From positions 1 through 55,709 of the forward strand of contig NW_025955222.1 in assembly GCF_022376445.1 (NCBI RefSeq): 55,709 nucleotides of DNA. Reading direction: 5' to 3'. The DNA comes from Fomitopsis serialis (lineage: Eukaryota; Basidiomycota; Agaricomycetes; Polyporales; Fomitopsidaceae). Position numbers and translations under genes: made by a program. Of this stretch, positions 11,613 to 21,992 are shown one piece after another. The notes beneath the pieces were generated by a model. It ran no database searches and was not told the DNA's origin. It saw only the letters and a program-made list of their open reading frames with translations. The stretch's first letter is position 1. Each line of letters begins with the position of its first letter.

Positions 11613-14091
11613 ATGGGCAAGCACGGCGTGCTCCTGGAAGATGACGTGCAAGACGGCGGGATCATTCCCTTCCATCGTCCGGTTGTCTATCAACGGGATC
11701 GGGTACGCAGAAGCAAGGTTGTAGTAGCGATCACAGTCTTTGCACTAGCCCTGCTCTTCGTCGCCCGGGACGCTGTCGCCCCATCTTGCCGTCATACCCA
11801 TACTCATCTCACACACAAGCCCGGTAGCATCAGACGTCCTGTGCCCTCCGGAACACGCAACGAGGCCTACATCGTAGAAGCGACGCACGGCGCGGTAGCG
11901 AGCGAGAACGAAGTATGCTCGGACGTCGGAGTGGACATCCTGAAGCAGGGGGGAAACGCAGTGGATGCTGCCGTTAGTACGACGCTATGTATTGGGGTGC
12001 TCAATATGTTCTCGTGCGTCATACCGTTCTTCTCTAACCGATGTGAGTTGATCACAGCACAGGTCTGGCATTGGAGGAGGAGGGTTCATGACTGTGCGTT
12101 TACCCCCATCGTCACTTAACGCTTCCTCGGAGGTGTACACGATCGACTTCCGCGAGATGGCGCCCGCCGCTTCGAATAACACAATGTTCGTCGAGGAACC
12201 CATGAAGGCGCTGTTCGGTGGTCTGTCAGTAGGTGTGCCTGGCGAGTTGCGCGGTCTGGAGGAGGCTCATAAGCGATGGGGGAGCCTGCCATGGAAGACT
12301 CTTGTGCAGCCAAGCGTCGAACTCGCGCGGGGTTGGAAGATGCAGCGGGAACTCTCTGAAAGGATCCGGCTTAAGGTATGTGCCTGATTGGGGTGTGTTC
12401 AGTATGTACAGGGCGTAAGGGTCACAATACATCTCAGTTCTTCAAGCCACTAATGCTGAAGGATCCTGATTGGAGCGCTATCTTTGCGCCTGAGGGACAG
12501 TTACTCAAGGAGGGCGAAATCGTTCGACGCACGAACCTGTCGCGCACTCTGGCAGTCGTCGCAGAACAGGGTGCAGATGCGTTGTATAAGGTGAAGCGAT
12601 CCTTGACATCTTCAAATCGACCGTGCACGCTTAATCTTGCAATCACCCAGGGCTCCATTGCCGACTCGCTCATCAAGAAGATTAGCGCTACAGGAGGAGT
12701 TATGACGCGTGAAGACCTGCAGAACTATGCAGTTCATGTCAGGCCTGCTCTTCAGGGAACCTATCGCGGGCGGAAGGTGTATACCTCGCATGCACCAACC
12801 TCGGGGCCAGTACTGCTACACATGCTGAACCTAATGGAGAATTATGAAGACCTAGTTGGGGAAGGACGGACACCGCTCAACAGTCATAGACTAATAGAGG
12901 CAATGAAATGTAAGTTACCGCTGGTATCTTTTTCCGTGAGCCCTGTACTCATATGATCTAGTTGGCTTCGCTGCTCGGTTAGTTTAGCACTGAGCTGTCA
13001 ATGGACATGCTACTGACTAAGATCTCATCCATAGAACCAGAGTCTGCGACCTTGCGTTCAGTAACGACACTAAGCTCATAGAAGAGATCCCTACCAAAGC
13101 ATACAGCAACACAGTATTTCCCAACATCACTGATGTGAGCTTCTCCTGTCGTGAAGTAGCTCCTGATCTCATTCGCCTGCCATGCTTAAAGGATAGCACG
13201 CATACGCCCGACTATTATCACCCCATGTTCGATATCATCGAGGACCATGGGACGGTAGGCTCGCAAACCTCGAGCCGTCTACCGCGGTGCTAACGAGCGC
13301 TCCCTCAGAGCCACTCTTCCGTAGTAGACAGCGATGGTATGGCCGTCACAATTACATCCACAGTGAACCTTGTCTTTGGTTCGCAAGTGCTTGACCCAGA
13401 GACTGGCGTCATTCTTAACGACCAGGTACGAAGTCAAGCATCATTACCAATCGAGTGCTGACATGCTATATTCAGATGGACGACTTTTCTACTCCTGGCA
13501 CTCCGAACAGTTTCGGCCTCTTTCCTTCTCCATGTGAGTACAAGCTAAATTGGAACGACTTTTTACTCATCCGATCCCAGTCAACTATCCCGAACCCGGG
13601 AAACGTCCACTTTCGTCTACTGTACCAACGATCGTGGAACACGAAGACGGCACGTTTTACTTGGCCACCGGCGGCTCTGGAGGATCGCGTATCTTCCCAG
13701 CAGTATTCCAAGTGATCCTGAACATGGATTGGGGTATGGATGTGAGCGCAGCGATTGAACATGGACGGGTTCATGACCAGCTCTACCCTACTATGGTCAA
13801 TGCGGACAACACCTTACCCGCCGACACACTGGATACCCTTCGAGGGAAGGGGCACAATGTTACAGGTGAGAGACGGAGGCAATGCGTCTGGTGTGTGTCC
13901 GCTGACGCGCTGAGTGACTACTGTAGTATCGGACATCAACCGCATCGCATCAGTAGTGCAGGCAGTTGCGCGGCAAGGGGATAAGATCTTCGGTATGTTC
14001 GGGAAATCCTCTTGCATGCAAGTGCTTTAATTAGGTCCCTCGTCCAGCTGCTAGCGACTCCAGGAAACGAGGCGTCGCCTCCGGGTATTGA
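11613..14091 (+). CDS. Gamma-glutamyltranspeptidase (glutathione hydrolase)
   Basis: The enzyme cleaves the gamma-glutamyl bond of glutathione and transfers the glutamyl group to amino acids or water. It matures by self-cleavage into two subunits. The start MGKHGVLLEDD is followed by a basic patch and one hydrophobic anchor (VVVAITVFALALLFVA, about residues 30-50), so it is a type II membrane protein. This fits a vacuolar or surface location. Family blocks seen after splicing are HGAVASEN, DILKQGGNAVDAAV, GIGGGGFM, VGVPGELRGLEEAH, MTREDLQNYAV and SGPVLLHMLNL. The catalytic nucleophile Thr lies in DHGTSHSSVVD (codon 13252-13254), then DFSTPGTPNSFG. The GTGGSGGSRI-type oxyanion block appears as ATGGSGGSRIFP. 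About ten short introns interrupt it. The C-terminus AASDSRKRGVASGY is the usual family ending. Confidence 0.9.
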
Positions 14092-14605
14092 CTCGGAGAA
14101 AGGTCTCAATGTCACAGTCATTGAAGAGGGTTGAACGTTGAATCCTTGGGAGGCCGTGTTGACCAGTCAGGCTAACGTTGCACTCGTCGCAGATGTATGG
14201 GGCTGAGCGATACCTTAGTACACTCGAGTCGACGTCAGTATCATCCTAATAGAACCCCTGGGAGCAACATCACGTGGAGAGGTGGGAAAGCCGCAGATTC
14301 TCCGTGTACTCTTGGTATGATGGTGTCGCCATGCAGTCGCTGCCTGCTGATCTCGACCTTTGTGACGTGCGGTCGTAGTTTTCATTTTAGCTACACGTCG
14401 TATATCGACCGGGGTGTTCACACGACTTGGTCGTGGCTCTGGGACAACCTCGGGTGTCATTATTGCCCCGAGATTGTATCCAGCTTCCCTCGTTCCACGC
14501 TGACGGACTCTCAGCCGGTCACCGCGCTGTTGGCTATAAATTGGCTTGACTTTGGGACATTTCTGCGTTCTGCTGTCAGTGTATTGTCATCAGCGTAATA
14601 CGAAG
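14092..14605. other. Intergenic promoter of the mannanase gene
   Basis: About 510 bp with no supported exon. The plus-strand frame at 14197-14598 shows no family features. The TATA box near the right end is listed separately. Confidence 0.4.
14535..14541 (+). promoter_or_regulatory. TATA box of the mannanase gene
   Basis: TATAAAT lies about 70 bp before the ATG at 14606, a strong core promoter position for a regulated secreted enzyme. Confidence 0.55.
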
Positions 14606-16519
14606 ATGCGCTTCACGGGGTTCACTGCATTGCTTTCAGCGGTTTCCCTCGCCGCTGCCGCCTCCGTCGGCGACAACTTGAAACGGGTGAGTCGTGCATG
14701 ATTCCTGCCTAGCTATTAGCCTATGGCTGATCTGTGCACTGCTGCAATCTAGTCACCCATCAGTGCCGCCAGTAAGTGGGGCTGAGTGAGTTCGTTGGCT
14801 CAGCGATTCAATCATTGAATTTGCAGCCCCCGCGGCTGTGACTGGCTTCGTCACGACGTCTGGTCAAAACTTCGAACTCAATGGAGAAGTTTTTACGGTT
14901 GTTGGGTAAGAGCAACATGAGCATTGACGCGTAATATGAAGCCTCATCGTGCTTCTGCCTCAGCGCCAACTCGTACTGGGTCGGCTTATCGGGTCTCAGC
15001 ACGACTGAGATGAATCAGGCATTTGCAGACATTGCTGCTGTTGGCGCAACGACTGTCCGCACCTGGTGAGATTCGGCGGAAGCCTGCATTGTGCACTATA
15101 GCTCAAGTCTCTTGGTCCAGGGGATTCAATGATGTCACGAGCCCCAGCGGCGACTACTACCAGCTCTGGACTAACGGGGTGCCCACTATTAACTATGGAT
15201 CCACCGGTCTGGAAAATTTCGGTGAGCTTCAGCGCACATGTCGTTTCAACAGCGGACTGATGGTTTCCGTTAGATAATGTTGTCGCGATGGCTAAGGCGA
15301 ATGGTCTGAGGCTTATCGTTACTCTGTGAGCGACATCAATGTCCATATATTTCTCTTACGACTTAATTGTTCCACACAGTGCAAACAACTGGGCTGATTA
15401 CGGCGGAATGGATGTCTATGTTAGCCAGCTGACGGGCACAGACTATCACGACTATTTCTACACCAACACTGATATCATCGTATGTTTCCTGTATTGCATG
15501 ACCGGTCGAGTTTACTGATCGAGCTCCTGCAGGCAGCTTACAAGAATTACGTCAGTGCCTTCGTTGGCCGCTACGTCGACGAGCCCGGAGTTTTGGCTTG
15601 GGAACTTGCCAATGAGCCGAGGTGCGCAGGAACGACTGGGTAAGCACGGGGGTTGGTGTCGGGAAATATCCCCCTATGGTGCTAATAGCCAACACCAGAA
15701 CCACTTCGGGTAACTGTACAGCGGTGAATGTTACGAACTGGATCGCGGAAATGTCAGCATACATCCACTCCATCGATGCAAACCATCTCGTAGCGGTTGG
15801 CGATGAAGGTTTCTATGCTATCACAGGCAACTCGGACTATCCATACGGGTATGTCTTATGCGACCCTTCTGTGATGGAAATTATACATGACGAATGTGCT
15901 CTCGGACAGAGGGGGCGAAGGCATTGGAATCAACTTCACCGCTAATCTGGCGATTCCGACCATTGACTTTGGCACCGCACATGTGAGTCGGTGTCTGTCG
16001 GCGAATGAGTAGCTCATGACATTTTGCGCGCAGCTGTATCCGGTATGACCATCATCTCAACTTTCCCCAATGCATGCACTGACCAACGATTCTAGATAAG
16101 CTGGGGCGAAACAACCGACCCGATCGAATGGGGTGTCCAATGGATTGACAACCATGCAGCCTCCCAGAAGGCACAGAACAAACCAGTTCTAGTTGAAGAA
16201 TTCGGCATGACGACGAACATGACGGCGACCTACGAGGCCTGGTATCCAGCCATGATCAACTCTGGGCTTACGGGCAATCTCATCTGGTGAGATTCTGATC
16301 TGAACAGTCTGCGATGTGATGGCGACTCATATGCACCTAGGCAAGCTGGTTCCTACCTGTCAAGTGGGGCGACACCAAATGATGGATACACAGTATGTAG
16401 CAATCATGTTCTGAGGGACTTGGACTCTGATATATTTGATCCAGGTATATCCAAACAATACTGTTTACGGTATGGAGGCGACGTATGCGGCGCAGTTGAA
16501 GGCAAGGAATGCTGCATGA
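14606..16519 (+). CDS. Secreted endo-beta-1,4-mannanase, GH5 (subfamily 7 type)
   Basis: The enzyme hydrolyses internal beta-1,4 links in mannan and galactomannan of plant walls. The signal peptide is [20 protein letters not shown], and a KR before the mature domain suggests kexin-type processing. The mature domain starts [16 protein letters not shown] and continues with [54 protein letters not shown] (acid/base Glu), [27 protein letters not shown] and PVLVEEFGM (nucleophile Glu), ending in QAGS, DGYTVYPN and LKARNAA. This is the fungal Man5 pattern. No CBM1 cellulose-binding module or linker is present on either side, so it is a single-domain enzyme of roughly 390-400 residues. The gene is split by about ten or more short introns, including one before a 19-nt exon at 14753-14771. 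Confidence 0.92.
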
Positions 16520-17537
16520 CGAACTCGTCATTATGATCATTGCATGACCGTAGTATTCGTCAATCCGTATACTTGAGATCATTGGGTCTGCGGATTTATC
16601 ACTGTCGTCCATCTCAGTCACTGCCAGGCGCATGCCCTAGCCAGCTGTTCTCGTGACATACAAGCGGTGACGCCAGATTCGATGTATGCTCTGAAGTGCA
16701 GACGGAAGTCACTAGTCGGTCGTGTCCTCACAGTGAATTGTCACTCCGTGCGCCTCGTCGCGCTCCTCGGATGGGGGTCTCGTGCGTCTGGCGGCGTCGC
16801 GAAATTGCAGTGTTTGGGATGCATGGCGTAAAACTTGGTACCTTTACATCGCAGTCGTATACTGTACATGTGATGGGGAGAGAAAAGAACGCGTGCAGAG
16901 AGACCATTGTCGAGTGCCATGGTCGAGGACGAACGAGAAAGCCCTCCATGGCTAGCAGCCTGAGTGGCATGCAGCGGGTGAGGCAACGTTAAAATTCCGC
17001 CTTTGTTCAGGATTTTAGTGCCACGAGGATCAAAATTGACTGGCGGTCAATCGAGACGAATTTGCCAGTCAATGTCCATGCAATGGCTGAAGTACCAGTT
17101 TGCCCAAACAGGAACAAGATCGCCTTTCCCACGTGACATTTTGAGCCCGCGCAGGTAGGCGCTGGTGATCTATCGAGCGAGGCTCAATTAACCGTCTACA
17201 TCCTTCCAAGTCTCTTCCGCCTTACTTGTCCTTTGGTGTTCGCGAGTACACTAGAGCTAGTGAAAAGTCTGACGCTCTCCCTACATCATCTTCCAGTTGT
17301 CCTTGACTGTCTTCTATCTCAATATTGAAGCATATATACGTATTCCGAATTCGGGTATTCTCGCTAGAGGCTGGTGAGGATGATGCATGGGTCTTTTTGC
17401 GCATTCGGAATTGACAGCTGCAGGTACTCGTGATGCCCATACCGGCTTTCCCGCATGCATATAAACCGTACCTCGGACAGTTCCGCTCCGCTCACCACCA
17501 AGTGCGGCGATAGTCTTCCACGTTCCACGGTTCCACG
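16520..17537. other. Intergenic, 1 kb
   Basis: No supported exon. A perfect 10-bp inverted repeat occurs at 17035-17044 and 17064-17073 (ATTGACTGGC and its complement). The right end carries the promoter of the persulfide dioxygenase gene. Confidence 0.4.
17460..17466 (+). promoter_or_regulatory. TATA box of the persulfide dioxygenase gene
   Basis: TATAAAC lies about 75 bp upstream of the ATG at 17538. Confidence 0.45.
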
Positions 17538-18853
17538 ATGCTCTCCCTCTACCAGACGTCTGCGACCACAGCGCGCGCTGCTGCCCCCCGGTACTCCGCG
17601 ATTGTTCGCTGCTATCGTAGCAAGGTGCACGTTTTGCCTGCTACCGTCGGCGTAAGCATTCGAACTCCTGTAGCTGCTCGTCGCGCGTATTCGACGTCAC
17701 AGCCCCTCTCTGCCGCTGCTGCCACCTCAAAGCAGTCGTCCGCTCCTACACCGGTACCAAAAGTTGCGCCTGCCGAACCATGGAGACGACACATCAGTCC
17801 GGATGCGGCCACGCCGACTGTCTATACCTTCTTTGAGAAGACAACATCGACTTGGCAGTACATTGTGGTCGACCCGCACACATCTGAGGCGGTTATAGTG
17901 GATCCGGTGCTGGACTATGACGCTAACGCTGGGGCGATATCTACTGGCACAGCAGACGGCCTCCTTGCATTCGCTGAGGTGGAGGGTCTCAAAGTCCGCC
18001 GCATCCTGTACGTCCTCGCGCTATCCTGTGCATGGTCATACAGTACCTATCTTTTTTTCCGTGATCTAGCGAGACACATGCCCATGCAGACCATCTCACT
18101 GCGGCGCAATACATCAAACAGGAACTTGGTGGCGACATCCCGGTATGCATCGGGAAAAGGATCTCACAGGTGCAGAAGACATTCGCGCCGATCTACGGGT
18201 TGGACGATCCATCCGTGTTCGAGAAGACATTTGACTGCTACTTTGACGACGACCAAGAGTTCAAACTCGGTCAGCTGTCATGCTGTGTCATCCACCTACC
18301 TGGCCACACTCCCGACCATGTCGGCTACCTGATTGGCAAGGCCGTCTTTACTGGTGACTCCATCTTCAACGTAGGTGTCATGTGTCGCAATCGTGGTGTT
18401 GTGCTCACACCTTTTGCATCAGCCTGACGTCGGATCCGCACGAGCGGACTTCCCGGGTGGAAACGCTGAAGATCTCTATGCTGTAAGTTTCGTCCACTTC
18501 CCGTAACAGCGCTATGTCTCACTCATTGACGGCCACATGTGCAGTCAATGCAGCGGTTGCTCTCGCTGCCTCCGGACTACCGCCTCTTCGTCGGGCACGA
18601 CTACCCGCAGAACCGCGACCAGACCTGCTGGTCGACCGTCGAGGACCAGCGCGTCGCGAACAAGCATCTGAACCTCGGCACAGACAAGTCTGCCTTTATC
18701 GAGTGGCGCGAGCAGCGCGACGCTGTGCTCGGTGCGCCGAGACTTCTGCACCCATCGCTGCAGGTGAACATACGTGCGGGCAGGCTGCCTCCGGCGGATG
18801 CCAACGGCCGCGTGTTTTTCAGAATTCCGATCACGTCTTCAGTCAAGCTGTGA
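17538..18853 (+). CDS. Mitochondrial persulfide dioxygenase, ETHE1-like metallo-beta-lactamase fold
   Basis: Members of this family oxidise glutathione persulfide to sulfite in mitochondrial sulfide breakdown. The start MLSLYQTSATTARAAAPRYS and the Arg/Ser/Ala-rich sequence with AYSTS look like a mitochondrial presequence. The catalytic domain follows: VYTFFEKTTSTWQYIVVDP, AVIVDPVLDYD, then LETHAHADHLTAA (metal ligands of the HxHxDH motif), VIHLPGHTPDHVGYLIG, VFTGDSIF (Asp ligand), PDVGSARADFPGG and RLFVGHDYPQNR with the last His. Introns follow RRIL, GGDIP-ICIGKR is continuous in frame across the second exon, and further introns sit after SIFN and after AEDLYA. The DFPGG insert and the spacing fit the ETHE1/Blh branch better than glyoxalase II. 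The next gene downstream is also mitochondrial. Confidence 0.85.
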
Positions 18854-19340
18854 CTCGGTGTTAGGAATGACACCATTGTATGTAAGACACAGAGGAGGGG
18901 CTGTGGACAGGCCCGGGCTCGTACGAAGACGACCGTTCTGATATGGCGGGCCGGGATCGCGTATGGGTTGTCAATGATATGTGAACGATGCTCGTCCAAC
19001 AGTACTCGTCTTGCGTCACGCTACCATGCAGTACGGGAGCTTGAATAGGCCTGGACAAAGTCTGACGCTACTGACCCATTTTTCCATTTTGCTCAATACC
19101 AAATGAGCACCGTGGCGGCGACGGCTCGGACGGGCTGCCGACGCGGGGTAGGGCGCTTCTCGGTGCATCAGAGTTCCCATCGGGTTCGACCGCCTCGATA
19201 ATCGAGTTACTTAGACACAGACCGAGCACAGACCGGGGTGCCTGACTCGGCCAGCGCACTTCTCGTACGTATAAAGCGTATCGGTGAGGAGGAAAGCGTG
19301 CGCAGCCTCCGTCCGCGGTTTCTTTGCCAGTTTGCTCACG
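18854..19340. other. Intergenic between two mitochondrial-enzyme genes
   Basis: A 490-bp stretch holding the 3' end of one gene and the promoter of the next. Minus-strand frames here are shadows. No clear TATA box is seen. Confidence 0.4.
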
Positions 19341-21095
19341 ATGTTGCGGTCGATCAGGTCCTCGACATGTCCTCGGAGTGTACAAGCGCGATGTGTGAGG
19401 TCGAGGGTGTTGCGCGCTGCGTACAGTTTGACCGCGCTTGGAGTCGAGGTACGCTCCGTCATGCTGCCCTTGGGGAAGAACGTAGTGTTCTCATTGGCGC
19501 CCCTCCGCGATCTGATGATCATTAGCCTTCCAAGCTCGAGATCCAACGTGCGCCTCAACTCAAGCCAAAGCCAGATGCCTCTGAGCTGCGAGTGTTTGGC
19601 AAGAATGTGGTAAGTGCTGTCTGGGGAGCCTTCTTGTGCCAGTCTTTATGATCTTTTGTAGACCGATCATATGCTGAGCGTACCCTGGAACGTACTCAGC
19701 GGGTGGGGAACCCCTCGTATTCATCCATGTAAGTGCTCCATCTGTCGAGAGTTGCTGAGCAACCTTGACAACCCCGGCTCAGTCGGAAAGGTCTCGCTCG
19801 ATCCCCATGCGAGTGTCCTGAACTTCGCGCAGACATGTTTCGAGGGCTTCAAAGCGTACCGCACGCCGTCCGGCAAGGTCGCCCTCTTCCGGCCCGACAT
19901 GAACATGAAGCGGATGCAGACGAGTGCGGGGCGCGCTACATTACCGGTCCGTTCGCATGCTGAGGGCCATTCGGAACTCGTGCCTGATATTGGACTGGGT
20001 AGGGATTCGATGGCGAGGCCATGCTGGAACTTATCAAGCAACTGGTCCGCCTGGAAAAAGACTGGGTCCCGGACAAGCCGGGATACAGTTTGTACATCCG
20101 GCCGCTCTTGAGTACGTCGATAGATTTCGCGAGAGGACACAGAATGGTGCTGACAATACTGCGACAGTCGGGACGGAGGGCACACTGGTTGTCGCCCCAC
20201 CGTCTGATGCATTGTTGACTGTCATCTGCTGCCCTGTGGGCCCGTACTACCCTGAGGGCTTCAAGCCCATCGCGCTGTACGGGACGACAGAGTTCATCCG
20301 CGCCTCGCCCGGAGGTGAGCATGCGATGTCAATGTACGATTGCCAAGCGACTGAAGTCATCTGCGATGTAGGCATTGGGTCCTACAAACTTGGTGCCAAC
20401 TACGTGACGGGTCTCATTGCCGCCAAAGAGGCCGCGAAGCAGGGTTGCGTACAGAACCTCTGGCTGCAGGGCCCAGAGCACATCGTCACTGAGGTTCGTA
20501 TACGTCGTCGTACTCTCCTGGGTGGTTTATCTTTGAATGTCTCCCCAACAGGTGGGTACGATGAACGCGATGGCGGTCTTCAAGCACCCCGATGGAAGTA
20601 ATGCCTTTCCGAGATTAAATTTGGGAGGCTATCGCTGACTTATCCTGGACTAGCTGTCGAGCTTGCAACTGCACCATTAGACGGGATGATCCTGCCAGGC
20701 GTTACGCGTGATTCCGTGCTCACCCTTGCGAGGGAGCATGCCTCTGGCAAGTCAAAGCTCGAGGGGCTCCCAGACAAGTTCATCGTATCTGAGCGCGAGA
20801 TTCGCATGAAGGAGGTCCAGGAAGCCGCGAAGGCGGGCACACTCGTGGAGTTCTTCGGGACCGGTGAGTGCCCGCCCCCTACAAGATAATTTCGTGCTAA
20901 CCATTGACGTCCGTGTCGGTAGGTACTGCTGCGGTGATCAGCCCGGTCAACCGAATTCGCTACTTGGGCGAGGATGTGCACATCCCGACTGGCCCAGACG
21001 GTATGGGTCCTGTGTCGAAGTCTCTCTGGCAGAGGCTGGTGGCTATACAAACTGGTGCGATTGAGCACCCGTGGAGCGTGGCCGTTCCGGAGTAA
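19341..21095 (+). CDS. Branched-chain amino acid aminotransferase, mitochondrial type
   Basis: This PLP enzyme interconverts leucine, isoleucine and valine with their 2-oxo acids using glutamate/2-oxoglutarate. Exon 1 (19341-19448) encodes MLRSIRSSTCPRSVQARCVR and more Arg/Ser-rich sequence, a textbook mitochondrial presequence. It joins PSKLEIQRAPQLKPKP, FGKNVTDHMLSVPWNVLSGW and GTPRIHPFGKVSLDPHASVL. The core continues FAQTCFEGFKAYRT, FRPDMNMKRMQTSAGRATLP, GFDGEAMLELIKQLV, SLYIRPLLIGTEGTLVVAP, RASPGGIGSYKLGANYV (the Lys carries PLP), QNLWLQGPEHIVTEVGTMNA, LDGMILPGVTRDSVL and GTGTAAVISPVNRIRY. About nine introns, all GT-AG, restore this order exactly. The C-terminus AIEHPWSVAV is typical. Confidence 0.93.
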
Positions 21096-21992
21096 CTCTG
21101 GGCTATGTAAAAACGCGACATACCGGATTTATATATCCCTCCGACGTGCATGCACGTTGTATTTGCTGGGTACGACACTTGTGTAGTGGAATTCGAACGT
21201 TGCACGCCTTTTAACCTTAACCTCCTGTCAGCGTGTCCAGTGGTGTCGCGTGGCATTTGACGTGGATGATCGCCCGTCATACATGGCGGTCGATGACTGT
21301 CTCGAGTGACATATGGAGGACGCTCGACAGGCGTCGAACCCAAATCCGTGCAGCTCTGCCTTCGTGGCGCTCGTCAGGCTCCACATGGTCGTCCTGATGC
21401 TTGCCACATTCGCGCGTGTATATGCCCACGCAGCCATGCCCTGGCTATCGTTGGAAGACGATGCGAACCGCGACACATGTAGACGACGCTCCCCCCAGGC
21501 TACTGTATTATATTCCAGCTTCAACTTAGTGCAATCTCGGTTGTGAGCCACGTCAAACCTGAGGTGACTTCAAAGCTTCACGCGTCACGAAGGCCGACAT
21601 ACGCGGAGTTCTGTTGAAGAACGCGAGAGCGCAACCGAGCAGCGCGTTTTGGGCAGATAGCGAGGCAGCTGAGAATTACTTACGCAGACAGCCAGTCTCC
21701 GCTGGTCTAATGCCGCCATTTCAGCAGCGCCTCGAATCCGTAGTATACCAATGAGCACAAGACAGCACAAGGACCAGGCCGATGGCCAAGCCTACGTCGT
21801 CACCTACAGGGTACAAGTACGGCTGGCGGAGAGCGTGCACGGCAGCACAGACTCGGAGCACTGGGCAGGCAGTAAAACTGCATCATGTGACCGCGTCTGG
21901 TCGACACTTATCGACTTAAGCTCCCAGAAGCCCGAACAGGACAACCACCACCACGTCCTCCCAGCTCTCCCCCGTTTGCAGATACCCCCGCC
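21096..21992. other. Intergenic, about 900 bp
   Basis: Both strands are broken by stops. A minus-strand frame at 21228-21551 and a plus-strand frame at 21751-22050 show no family features. No clear core promoter element is seen. Confidence 0.35.
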
